A stretch of DNA of 64,000 nt from Bugula neritina (Eukaryota > Bryozoa > Gymnolaemata > Cheilostomatida > Bugulidae): NCBI GenBank assembly GCA_964035545.1, contig OZ037765.1:124001-188000 (forward strand). Reading direction: 5' to 3'. The position numbers were made by a program, and so were the translations under genes. This document shows, piece by piece, positions 1 to 14,000 of this stretch. How positions within the stretch are numbered: the stretch's first letter is position 1; each line of letters begins with the position of its first letter. The notes under the pieces are model-generated. The model saw nothing but the letters and a program-made list of their open reading frames with translations, made no database searches and had not been told where the DNA came from.

Positions 1-3000
1 TATAGTATAGTATTACTGTGTGTATAGTATAGTATTACTGTGTATATAGTATAGTATTACTGTATATATAGTATAGTATTACTGTGTGTATAGTATAGTA
101 TTACTGTGTATATAGTATAGTATTACTGTATATATAGTATAGTATTACTGTGTATATAGTATAGTATTACTGTGTATATAGTATAGTATTACTGTGTATA
201 TAGTATAGTATTACTGTATATATAGTATAGTATTACTGTATATATAGTATAGTATTACTGTATATATAGTATAGTATTACTGTATATATAGTATAGTATT
301 ACTGTATATATAGTATAGTATTACTGTATATATAGTATAGTATTACTGTGTATATAGTATAGTATTACTGTATATATAGTATAGTATTACTGTATATATA
401 GTATAGTATTACTGTATATATAGTATAGTATTACTGTACATATAGTATAGTATTACTGTGTATATAGTATAGTATTACTGTATATATAGTATAGTATTAC
501 TGTACATATAGTATAGTATTACTGTGTATATAGTATAGTACATAGTATAGTATATAGTATAGTATTACTGTACATATAGTATAGTATTACTGTGTATATA
601 GTATAGTATTACTGTATATATAGTATAGTATTACTGTACATATAGTATAGTATTACTGTGTATATAGTATAGTATTACTGTATATATAGTATAGTATTAC
701 TGTATATATAGTATAGTATTACTGTACCTATAGTATAGTATTACTGTATATATAGTATAGTATTACTGTATATAGTATAGTATTACTGTATATATAGTAT
801 AGTATTACTGTGTATATAGTATAGTATTACTGTGTATATAGTATAGTATTACTGTACATATAGTATAGTATTACTGTGTATATAGTATAGTATTACTGTA
901 TATATAGTATAGTATTACTGTGTATATAGTATAGTATTACTGTGTATATAGTATAGTATTACTGTATATATAGTATAGTATTACTGTATATATAGTATAG
1001 TATTACTGTACATATAGTATAGTATTACTGTATATATAGTATAGTATTACTGTATATATAGTATAGTATTACTGTATATATAGTATAGTATTACTGTATA
1101 TATAGTATAGTATTACTGTATATATAGTATAGTATTACTGTATATATAGTATAGTATTACTGTATATATAGTATAGTATTACTGTGTATATAGTATAGTA
1201 TTACTGTGTATATAGTATAGTATTACTGTATATATAGTATAGTATTACTGTGTATATAGTATAGTATTACTGTATATATAGTATAGTATTACTGTATATA
1301 TAGTATAGTATTACTGTATATATAGTATAGTATTACTGTATATATAGTATAGTATTACTGTATATATAGTATAGTATTACTGTATATATAGTATAGTATT
1401 ACTGTGTATATAGTATAGTATTACTGTGTATATAGTATAGTATTACTGTACATATAGTATAGTATTACTGTATATATAGTATAGTATTACTGTATATATA
1501 GTATAGTATTACTGTATATATAGTATAGTATTACTGTATATATAGTATAGTATTACTGTATATATAGTATAGTATTACTGTATATATAGTATAGTATTAC
1601 TGTATATATAGTATAGTATTACTGTATATATAGTATAGTATTACTGTATATATAGTATAGTATTACTGTGTATATAGTATAGTATTACTGTATATATAGT
1701 ATAGTATTACTGTGTATATAGTATAGTATTACTGTATATATAGTATAGTATTACTGTGTATATAGTATAGTATTACTGTGTATATAGTATAGTATTACTG
1801 TATATATAGTATAGTATTACTGTATATATAGTATAGTATTACTGTATATATAGTACAGTATTACTGTATATATAGTATAGTATTACTGTGTGTATAGTAT
1901 AGTATTACTGTGTATATAGTATAGTATTACTGTATATATAGTATAGTATTACTGTGTATATAGTATAGTATTACTGTGTATATAGTATAGTATTACTGTA
2001 TATATAGTATAGTATTACTGTGTATATAGTATAGTATTACTGTATATATAGTATAGTATTACTGTATATATAGTACAGTATTACTGTATATATAGTATAG
2101 TATTACTGTGTGTATAGTATAGTATTACTGTGTATATAGTATAGTATTACTGTATATATAGTATAGTATTACTGTGTATATAGTATAGTATTACTGTGTA
2201 TATAGTATAGTATTACTGTATATATAGTATAGTATTACTGTGTATATAGTATAGTATTACTGTATATATAGTATAGTATTACTGTGTATATAGTATAGTA
2301 TTACTGTGTATATAGTATAGTATTACTGTATATATAGTATAGTATTACTGTATATATAGTATAGTATTACTGTGTGTATAGTATAGTATTACTGTATATA
2401 TAGTATAGTATTACTGTGTATATAGTATAGTATTACTGTATATATAGTATAGTATTACTGTATATATAGTATAGTATTACTGTGTATATAGTATAGTATT
2501 ACTGTATATATAGTATAGTATTACTGTGTATATAGTACAGTATTACTGTACATATAGTATAGTATTACTGTACATATAGTATAGTATTACTGTGTATATA
2601 GTATAGTATTACTGTGTATATAGTATAGTATTACTGTATATATAGTATAGTATTACTGTACATATAGTATAGTATTACTGTGTATATAGTATAGTATTAC
2701 TGTATATATAGTATAGTATTACTGTATATATAGTATAGTATTACTGTGTGTATAGTATAGTATTACTGTATATATAGTATAGTATTACTGTATATATAGT
2801 ATAGTATTACTGTATATATAGTACAGTATTACTGTATATATAGTATAGTATTACTGTGTGTATAGTATAGTATTACTGTGTATATAGTATAGTATTACTG
2901 TATATATAGTATAGTATTACTGTACATATAGTATAGTATTACTGTGTATATAGTATAGTATTACTGTATATATAGTATAGTATTACTGTATATATAGTAT

Positions 3001-4322
3001 AGTATTACTGTGTATATAGTATAGTATTACTGTGTATATAGTATAGTATTACTGTATATATAGTATAGTATTACTGTATATATAGTATAGTATTACTGTA
3101 TATATAGTATAGTATTACTGTATATATAGTATAGTATTACTGTACATATAGTATAGTATTACTGTGTATATAGTATAGTATTACTGTGTATATAGTATAG
3201 TATTACTGTGTATATAGTATAGTATTACTGTGTATATAGTATAGTATTACTGTATATATAGTATAGTATTACTGTATATATAGTACAGTATTACTGTATA
3301 TATAGTATAGTATTACTGTGTGTATAGTATAGTATTACTGTGTATATAGTATAGTATTACTGTATATATAGTATAGTATTACTGTGTATATAGTATAGTA
3401 TTACTGTATATATAGTATAGTATTACTGTATATATAGTATAGTATTACTGTATATATAGTATAGTATTACTGTATATATAGTATAGTATTACTGTACATA
3501 TAGTATAGTATTACTGTATATATAGTATAGTATTACTGTGTATATAGTATAGTATTACTGTATATATAGTATAGTATTACTGTGTATATAGTATAGTATT
3601 ACTGTGTATATAGTATAGTATTACTGTGTATATAGTATAGTATTACTGTGTATATAGTATAGTATTACTGTATATATAGTATAGTATTACTGTACATATA
3701 GTATAGTATTACTGTATATATAGTATAGTATTACTGTATATATAGTATAGTATTACTGTATATAGTATAGTATTACTGTGTATATAGTATAGTATTACTG
3801 TATATATAGTATAGTATTACTGTATATATAGTATAGTATTACTGTATATATAGTATAGTATTACTGTATATATAGTATAGTATTACTGTATATATAGTAT
3901 AGTATTACTGTGTGTATAGTATAGTATTACTGTGTATATAGTATAGTATTACTGTATATATAGTATAGTATTACTGTACCTATAGTATAGTATTACTGTG
4001 TATATAGTATAGTATTACTGTATATATAGTATAGTATTACTGTACATATAGTATAGTATTACTGTGTATATAGTATAGTATTACTGTACATATAGTATAG
4101 TATTACTGTGTATATAGTATAGTATTACTGTATATATAGTATAGTATTACTGTGTATATAGTATAGTATTACTGTATATATAGTATAGTATTACTGTATA
4201 TATAGTATAGTATTACTGTGTATATAGTATAGTATTACTGTATATATAGTATAGTATTACTGTATATATAGTATAGTATTACTGTATATATAGTATAGTA
4301 TTACTGTACATATAGTATAGTG
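1..4322. repeat. 20-bp satellite array, about 215 units
   Basis: The first 4.3 kb is one head-to-tail array of a 20-base AT-rich unit of the form GTATAGTATTACTGtrtata. The variable positions follow CTG, where units read TGTATA, TGTGTA, TGTACA or TGTGTG. A few units carry GTACAG instead of GTATAG, and a few are short. The array starts before the window, ends near 4322 and degenerates to about 4480. There is no gene in it. It lies 0.7 kb beyond the 3' end of the EFCAB7 gene. Variant units recur in the same order at fixed spacing, which shows local segmental copying within the array. Confidence 0.97.
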
Positions 4323-5058
4323 AAGTATTACGTATATTTATCAAAAACACTGTCTGTCAGTGAATGAATGGTTTATTGAAGATAAACATCATATATAGTA
4401 TACAGTATAAGTATATAGTATAAAGTATACAGTATATAGTATACAGTATAAAGTATACAGTATAAAGTATAATACGTAATGCAATCCACACAGTAGCTAA
4501 ACACTCTACCTTAGCTCACTATTACATAGTAACACAGTAGCTAAACACTCTACCTTAGCTCACTATTACATAGTAACACAGATTGTATACGCCTGAGGCT
4601 AACTGGTTATATCTCAGGCTAAGGTTTAAATAAATCTTGTAACAGAGCAAGCAGCTGCAGAAACAACAATGTTGATTAAAATAGGTGCATATATCAGATG
4701 GCATATCAACAGATATTAAATTGTCTAACAAAACACTCCTTATTTCTACATGTATGCTTATCCACACACATATGCTTATCCACACATGTATGCTTATCCA
4801 CACACGTATGCTTATCCACACACGTATGCTTATCCACACACATATGCTTATCCACACACGTATGCTTATTGTGAGGAAATAGCAGAAAAGAGAAGGTGTA
4901 AAAGAAACTGGAGAGATCTAGCAGGACGGCAGCTACACACAGTGAAGGGAGATAACTCCCCTCGCTGTAGTTTATCACATCTAAGAAGGTTTGGCTAAGA
5001 GAGCAGCAGACAGCGACAGAGAGTCAAGCTGCTGTCGGAGAGCTTGCTGCTGCTGACA
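4323..5058. other. EFCAB7 3' flank with an 18-bp minisatellite
   Basis: This gap holds degenerate satellite, a direct repeat around 4485-4580 (two copies of a segment containing CACTCTACCTTAGCTCAC), and an 18-base minisatellite at about 4745-4868, seven copies of (C/T)GTATGCTTATCCACACA type. The open frames here are repeat translations only. The 3' untranslated region of EFCAB7 should lie in this stretch on the minus strand. Confidence 0.7.
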
Positions 5059-8000
5059 TCACTTAGATACGAGTAACTCCAGCTCAGTACAGGAGACCAG
5101 CCACTCTTTACTCTCGTCTCTCGGTACAAAGTGGTAGACGGCCTGAAACAGAACCTGAGGTAGTAGTACTGAGGTAATACCTGAGGTGTGGACAGGTAGT
5201 ACCTGAGGTGTGGACAGGTAGTACCTGAGGTATGGAGATATTATACTCACAGTGGCTGTGTTGGGGGGAAGAGGGAAGACGTCGGACAGAGAGCTCTGGT
5301 TACTCCGGATGTTGAAACTCTGAGTAGAGTCTAGACGTACCGTGACTCTCTTGGGTAACTGTAGACATATATACAGGGGTGTAGATATATACAGGGGGTG
5401 TAGATATATGCAGGGGTGTAGACATATATACAGGGGTGTAGATATATACAGGGGTGTAGACATATATACAGGGGTGTAGATATATACAGGGGGTGTAGAT
5501 ATATGCAGGGGTGTAGACATATATACAGGGGTGTAGATATATACAGGGGTGTAGATATATGCAGGGGTGTAGACATATATACAGGGGTGTAGATATATAC
5601 AGGGGTGTAGATATATGCAGGGGTGTAGACATATATACAGGGGTGTAGATATATACAGGGGTGTAGATATATACAGGGGTGTAGATATATACAGGGGTGT
5701 AGATATATACACACAGGGGGTGTAGATATATACAGGGGTGTAGATATATACAGGGGGTGTAGATATATACAGGGGTGTAGATATATACAGGGGTGTAGAT
5801 ACATATACACAGGGAGTGTAGATATACAATTATGCAGGGGATTACAGAACTTTGAGAATACAGTCTCAGGTGAACTATAGCGTATCCAGTCACAACTGAA
5901 AACAAAACATTCCACGAATTTGAATTAAATAGGGTGTTGCAATGCTCTTCTCTATTGAACTTCATGTCACTCATTTAATGGCACTGTTTAGCAGAATGCT
6001 GTCTACATGTTGTTATTCCAGAGAATTTAAATTGAATAATAAATGACGAGATGAGACTAGTGCTGAGATTAGCGCGTTACTGTGTTGCTGGTTATTCACA
6101 GCTCAGAAATGTGCGTAGTCACTGGACCGTAGCCACTGGACCGTCTCCTCGCCAGAACGCTTGCAGGTCTCCCAACAATATTAAGTCATTTATCCTGCGT
6201 TTGTGGCTTTGCATGCATTGAGAGACTATTTTTATAATTTCATCACAACTATTAAAACTGGAGATTAATGAGTAGATGCAGGCATATTAAGTGCTGGATT
6301 GTTAGAATAAACTAAAGTAAAGAGTGTACTCAGTGAAATAACACAATTAATTACAATATCAACTGACAATAGACAATCTGATGGAGATTAAAACAAGTGA
6401 AATCATACATTCATGGTAAAACAACAACATTTGCAAACAATAGAATGTAATGCCCTGGTAAACAACGTGATGACACTACATCTGTTACTACATGTGACAC
6501 TACACTACATGTGACACTACACTACATGTGTTACTACACTACATGTGTTACTACACTACATGTTTTACTACATGTGACACTACACTACATGTGACACTAC
6601 ACTACGTGTGTTACTACACTACGTGTGTTACTACACTACGTGTGTTACTACACTACACGTGTTACTACACTACACGTGTTACTACACTACACGTGTTACT
6701 ACACTACACGTGTTACTACACTACGTGTGTTACTACACTACGTGTGTTACTACACTACGTGTGTTACTACACTACGTGTGTTACTACACTACGTGTGTTA
6801 CTACACTACGTGTGTTACTACACTACGTGTGTTACTACACTACGTGTGTTACTACACTACGTGTGTTACTACACTACACGTGTTACTACACTACACGTGT
6901 TACTACACTACACGTGTTACTACACTACACGTGTTACTACACTACACGTGTTACTACACTACGTGTGTTACTACACTACGTGTGTTACTACACTACGTGT
7001 GTTACTACACTACGTGTGTTACTACACTACGTGTGTTACTACACTACGTGTGTTACTACACTACGTGTGTTACTACACTACGTGTGTTACTACACTACGT
7101 GTGTTACTACACTACGTGTGTTACTACACTACGTGTGTTACTACACTACGTGTGTTACTACACTACGTGTGTTACTACACTACGTGTGTTACTACACTAC
7201 GTGTGTTACTACACTACGTGTGTTACTACACTACGTGTGTTACTACACTACACGTGTTACTACACTACACGTGTTACTACACTACACGTGTTACTACACT
7301 ACACGTGTTACTACACTACACGTGTTACTACACTACGTGTGTTACTACACTACGTGTGTTACTACACTACGTGTGTTACTACACTACGTGTGTTACTACA
7401 CTACGTGTGTTACTACACTACGTGTGTTACTACACTACGTGTGTTACTACACTACGTGTGTTACTACACTACGTGTGTTACTACACTACGTGTGTTACTA
7501 CACTACGTGTGTTACTACACTACGTGTGTTACTACACTACGTGTGTTACTACACTACGTGTGTTACTACACTACATGTGTTACTACACTACATGTGTTAC
7601 TACACTACGTGTGTTACTACACTACATACTACATACTCACTCTGTTATCAACAAGTACAGCTGCAATAGTGTCTGTCTCATACGTGTATATCTTCACTTC
7701 CTTATCATTCCCAGAAGTCTTTGCAGCTCCACAGCGCTGATCTGCAGAGAGCAGCTCCTGCAGCAGAAGGCAGCAAATATTAGTGAGAGAGAAACAACTT
7801 CAACGTCTAACAGTTTGCTGTCAATAAGGTCAGCACTCACCCCTCTGCTAGAGTAAGCTTCCCTCAGGGCTGTCTGAAGGGACCTGGACTTGGGAGTAGC
7901 CAGAGACTGCTGGACAGAGAGATTGGCCTTGACCTCACTCTCCAACCCAACTTCTAGAGTGAACGGGTAAGCCTGCGTAACAACTAAGTAAGTATATAAA

Positions 8001-11000
8001 CTATACTGTATGTACAACAACTAAGTAAGTATATAAACTATACTGTATATACAACAACTAAGTAAGTATATAAACTATACTGTATATACAACAAATAAGT
8101 AAGTATATAAACTATACTGTATATACAACAACTAAGTAAGTATATAAACTATACTGTATGTACAACAACTAAGTAAGTATATAAACTATACTGTATATAC
8201 AACAACTAAGTAAGTATATAAACTATACTGTATATACAACAACTAAGTAAGTATATAAACTATACTGTATATACAACAACTAAGTAAGTATATAAACTAT
8301 ACTGTATGTACAACAACTAAGTAAGTATATAAACTATACTGTATATACAACAACTAAGTAAGTATATAAACTATACTGTATATACAACAACTAAGTAAGT
8401 GTATAAACTATACTGTATATACAACAACTAAGTAAGTATATAAACTATACTGTATATACAACAACTAAGTAAGTATATAAACTATACTGTATATACAACA
8501 ACTAAGTAAGTGTATAAACTATACTGTATATACAACAACTAAGTAAGTATATAAACTATACTGTATGTACAACAACTAAGTAAGTATATAAACTATACTG
8601 TATATACAACAACTAAGTAAGTATATAAACTATACTGTATATACAACAACTAAGTAAGTATATAAACTATACTGTATATACAACAACTAAGTAAGTAGGT
8701 AAGTTGATGAGCTGCTGGGATGAAAGGGCAGAGTTTGCAATACGAAGAGAGAGTCACATCAACTGATACATAATAGAAAGTATGCAGGGCCAGTCTCGGC
8801 TTACAAGCCTATCATATTCACCTCATCATGTCGCAATCATCTGATGCATTGCACAGAGACAGCTGCCAGTACATTGTTTTGATTTACAGAAAAGAACAAA
8901 AGAAATTGCTGCCCAGTTTATGAGACAAGAATCTGTAACAATAGAAGCAGCAGCACCGAGGCAGCACTGAGGCAGCATGGCCACACCCACCAGCCACTAG
9001 CATTCACAGGTGTCACTCACACTCAGTGCACCTGTCAACAGCTGACAGGTTGGCAGCAGATAGCTGTCACATCACAATACACCAACAGTAACCACTACAT
9101 ACTCTAACAGTAACCACTACATACTCTAACAGTAACCACTACATACTCTAACAGTAACCACTACATACACTAACAGTAACCACTACAAACTCTAACAGTA
9201 ACCACTACATACACTAACAGTAACCACTACAAACTCTAACAGTAACCACTACATACACTAACAGTAACCACTACATACACTAACAGTAACCACTACATAC
9301 ACTAACAGTAACCACTACAAACACCAGTGCCAGTTTTACCTGCGTTTGAACCAGCGATGAGTCATAGCCAAACATCTCCAAGGACAACCAGAGGTCATCC
9401 GTGTCCCCGGCAGCATCTTCAGCCTCCAACTCTATGAGCTGAATGAACCCTTTGCAGGTGAGTTGACCTTGTTTCAGTTCGGCATTGTCTGTTCACACAG
9501 TATGTACAGTATAGTATACAGTAGAGTATACAGTAGAGTATACAGTAGAGTATACAGTATATATAGCCTAGTATACAGTAGAGTATACAGTAGAGTATTT
9601 AGTATAGAGTATATACAAACTACATAGCATATAATATAATATATATACTCGTATAATATAATAGAGTATATCAAGCACCTGCAACAACCTGCCACTCACT
9701 CTCTCCCACTGCATCTTCTCCTGAACGAATACTGTACATGTTAAACTCCTCTTTGCTAAGAAGTCCGTTCATGTCTGTGTCAACCATGTTGAATATGTCT
9801 GTGAGTACGTACCTAGCAGCAGTAATATAGTAATATAGTAATATTATATAACTATATTACTGAGTACGTACCTAGCAGCAGTAATATAGTAATATTATAT
9901 TACTCTATTACTGAGTACATACCCAGCAGCAGTAATATAGTAATATTATATTACTGAGTACATACCTAGCAGCAGTAATATAGTAATATAGTAATATTAT
10001 ATAACTATATTACTATATTTATCACGTATTGAATACAGAGGTATGCCAACTGTTAGAACGTATCATCTACTAATTTATATGTAAATCACGGAGAGAGGTG
10101 TTGAGTAAGTCACAGCCACAGCTATTTCTGAAGTTGCGACACCACGCACAGCAGCTGAGCTGAATTCTAATTTCATTTAAATTTCAACAAGATACATATT
10201 AGGTACGTCAGATCCAACAAATCAAATGCATAAATTAAAACTAAAAGTTCGGAGTTGCTCTGTTGAAAGGAAAGTTGGCACATTAGAGCATGTTACCAGG
10301 GGCGTAGACAGGGGGTACTATACAGTGTAGACAGGGGTACTATACAGTGTAGACAGGGGTACTATATAGTGTAGACAGGGGGTACTATACAGTGTAGACA
10401 GGGGGTACTATACAGTGTAGACAGGGGGTACTATACAGTGTAGACAGGGGTACTGTATACTGTAGACAGGGGTACTATACAGTGTAGACAGGGGTACTAT
10501 ACAGTGTAGACAGGGGTACTATACAGTGTAGACAGGGGGTACTATACAGTGTAGATAGGGGTACTGTATAGTGTAGACAGGGGGTACTATACAGTGTAGA
10601 CAGGGGTACTATATACTGTAGACAGGGGGTACTATACAGTATAGACAGGGGGTACTATACAGTGTAGACAGGGGGTACTATATACTGTAGACAGGGGTAC
10701 TATATACTGTAGACAGGGGTACTATACAGTGTAGACAGGGGTACTATACAGTATAGACAGGTGAATGTAGGTGTTGAATGGAAAAAAAGAGTAAGCATAT
10801 TTTGGTTGCTAAAAGTAGACTTTGATAATGTTCAGACATTGAATATTATATAATTATATTATTGTAATATATTACATTATATATTAATGTAATTATATTA
10901 TTGTAAAATATTACATTATATATTAATGTAATTATATTATTGTAATATATTACATTATATAATTATCTCCTTTCAGTCAGAAGAACAGACGAGTATCATA

Positions 11001-14000
11001 GAATCTGTTACCTAGTAGTTATTATATTAACATCAATTATAATCATAGTGAAAGTGACAGTAACGTATGACTCATGCATACTAAAGTGTCACTTATTATT
11101 GACACTTGATGAACCAGCACCTGGTCACCTGCAAGTCTTGACAGAGAGTTTAGAGCACCTTATCTAGCTGTCAGAGAGCTTAGAGCACCTTATCTACCTG
11201 TCAAAGAGCTAGGGCACCTTATCTACCCCTCAGAGAGTTTAGGGCACCATATCTAGCTGTCAGAGACTTTAGGGCACCTTACCTAGCTGTCAGAGAGTTT
11301 AGGGCACCTTATATAGCTACATATATTTGACTCACTTAAACTCTTTGGTTAGAGTGAACTTGTCCTCCCCAGTAGAACTGGTCTTTTTTCTAACCAACTT
11401 CTTTTGAGGCTCCTTGGAAGACTTGGTCAAAGGAAACCCACAACCAGAGGTGAAGGTCAAAAGGTTATATGTGCCAGGTTCAAGGTCACATCTCACACCA
11501 AACACCTGAACAAGATCAAAAATACATTTAACATATAGGATTGTTCAACAGGTAGCAGGGTTGAGGTCAATTAAATATGAATGTAATTAATTACAATTAC
11601 TTTTGTTGTCACAGGAGACAGATAAAAGTTATATAATCTCACTCCTGGGGTCCAACTACCCAGGGCAATTTCAACAACAAAAAACCTTCCTTGTTCTCAA
11701 CAGTAACGAATAGGGTGATAAATACGACATTAAATTAATCTGAACTTTTTATTAAACAGTAGGCAAGGCAGGAAAAATATGAGTTTTATAAGATTCAAAA
11801 ATTTGAAGTAATTGTTATGTAATCATAAAGTAATTGTAAAATTTAATTACATTAGCAATGTAATTAATTACAATTACATTTTTATACATCAATTACAAAT
11901 TACATTCAATTACTTGAAAAAATGTAATTAATTACAAACAATTACAAATAACAATTACCCCAACCCTGACAGGTAGGCAATTGAAATCAGGACAATACTG
12001 CTATAATTTTATGTTAAAACTGATCATGTGACTAAATCCTGTTACAAATGTATATTTACTTAATTTGTGAAGCAAAGTGGTAACCAGTTTTTTGATAAGT
12101 CAAGGATAATTTCAATACGTAGAAATACAAGCTGTATGGGAAACATAACTGTTCTACTAGCAGTTCCTAAGTTGTCAACAATGCCTCTGGGAAAACATCA
12201 ATGACTATCCCAGATAATGCAAAAACATAGCAAAAAGTTTATAGGAAAGTAAATTTCGTGTTTTTCCTGAAAAATATTATGTTATAACTTGACTGTAATG
12301 CCTACATATAGGGACATGTGATATATGTATAGATATATTCGGTAAGTGTATATATATGTATGTGATATATGTATAGATACATGTGATAGGTGTCTAGATA
12401 TATGTGATAGGTGTATAGATATATGTGATAGGTGTATAGATATATGTGATAGGTGTATAGATATATGTGATATGTGTATAGATATATGTGATAGGTGTAT
12501 AGATATATGTGATAGGTGTATAGATATATGTGATAGGTGTATAGATATATGTGATAGGTGTATAGATATATGTGATAGGTGTATAGAGAAGTTAACTAAG
12601 CAATTTCTAGCGAATAGTTTGTAAAGTTTGCAGATAAATAATAACTCATGCAAGAAATATCTAATGTGCAGCTCTGGAAATGTGAGGAGGTCTAAAAATA
12701 GAAAGGACAATCCAGGGAGCATAAATACAAGATTGGCATGTAGAAAACATTGACAGATGTACAAGATACATCCTGTAATACTTCTCTCTACGTGATGGCA
12801 AAATTGAAATAGAATTCATAGTGGTCAAATGTCAAGGCATATGAAATATTATTTCCATGTGACATTTTAATTATTTATATTCTGTTTATGATATGTTATG
12901 AAATGTTTCAACATATGAGAATTAGAGTAGATATGTTGATAGTGAGAGAGTAGATGTGTTGATAGTGAGAGAGTAGATATGTTGATAGTGAGAGAGTAGA
13001 TATGTTGATAGAGAGAGTAGATATGTTGATAGTGAGAGAATAGATATGTTGATAGTGAGAGAGTAGATATGTTGATAGTGAGAGAGTAGATATGTTGATA
13101 GTGAGAGAGTAGATATGTTGATAGTGAGAGAGTAGATATGTTGATAGAGAGAGAGTAGATATGTTGATAGTGAGAGAGTAGATATGTTGATAGTGAGAGA
13201 GTAGATATGTTGATAGTGAGAGAGTAGATATGTTGATAGTGAGAGATATGTTGATAGTGAGAGATATGTTGATAGTGAGAGAGTAGATATGTTGATAGTG
13301 AGAGAGTAGATATAGAGTAAAACAAAGGGGACGTCTCACCCCTGTAGAATCCCTCTTCTCAGTGAAAGCCACAAGAATATTCCCACTCTTGTCTGGTTTA
13401 CTCCTCACGACAAAGACGCACATGTCCAGGGGTGTAGACAGGGGGGCAGTAGACTGGTAGGGGGAGGGGGTGATGCTTATAAAGGTGCTGGTGGGTTTGC
13501 TGACTGTCAAAGTGTACTGAGAACTTGATATACCCCCTGTGTCCTCTAGGTAGAACATCCCCCTCTTTGACAGCTTGCTCCACTCCTGCATAGTGAACAA
13601 ACACTATACTGTATAGTATCACACTGTATACTGTATAGTATCACACTGTATACTGTATAGTATCACACTGTATAGTACCACACTGTATACTGTATAGTAC
13701 CACACTGTATACTGTATAATACCACACTGTATACTGTATAGTATCACACTGTATACTGTATAGTATCACACTGTATACTGTATAGTATCACACTGTATAC
13801 TGTATAGTATCACACTGTATACTGTATAGTATCACACTGTATACTGTATAGTATCACACTGTATACTGTATAGTACCACACTGTACACTGTATAGTATCA
13901 CACTGTACACTGTATAGTATCACACTGTATACTGTATAGTATCACACTGTATAGTATCACACTGTATACTGTATAGTATCACACTGTATACTGTATAGTA

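Noticed and set aside
6528-7856. Very long plus-strand open frames (up to 442 codons) of Leu-His-Tyr-Cys repeats
   Set aside because: They are translations of the 17-bp minisatellite in EFCAB7 intron 15, which lies between two well-supported minus-strand exons. All three frames are open simply because the unit lacks stop codons.
7977-8697. CRISPR-like regular direct repeats
   Set aside because: There are no variable spacers; units are contiguous 37-mers in a eukaryotic intron. The same holds for all other arrays in the window.
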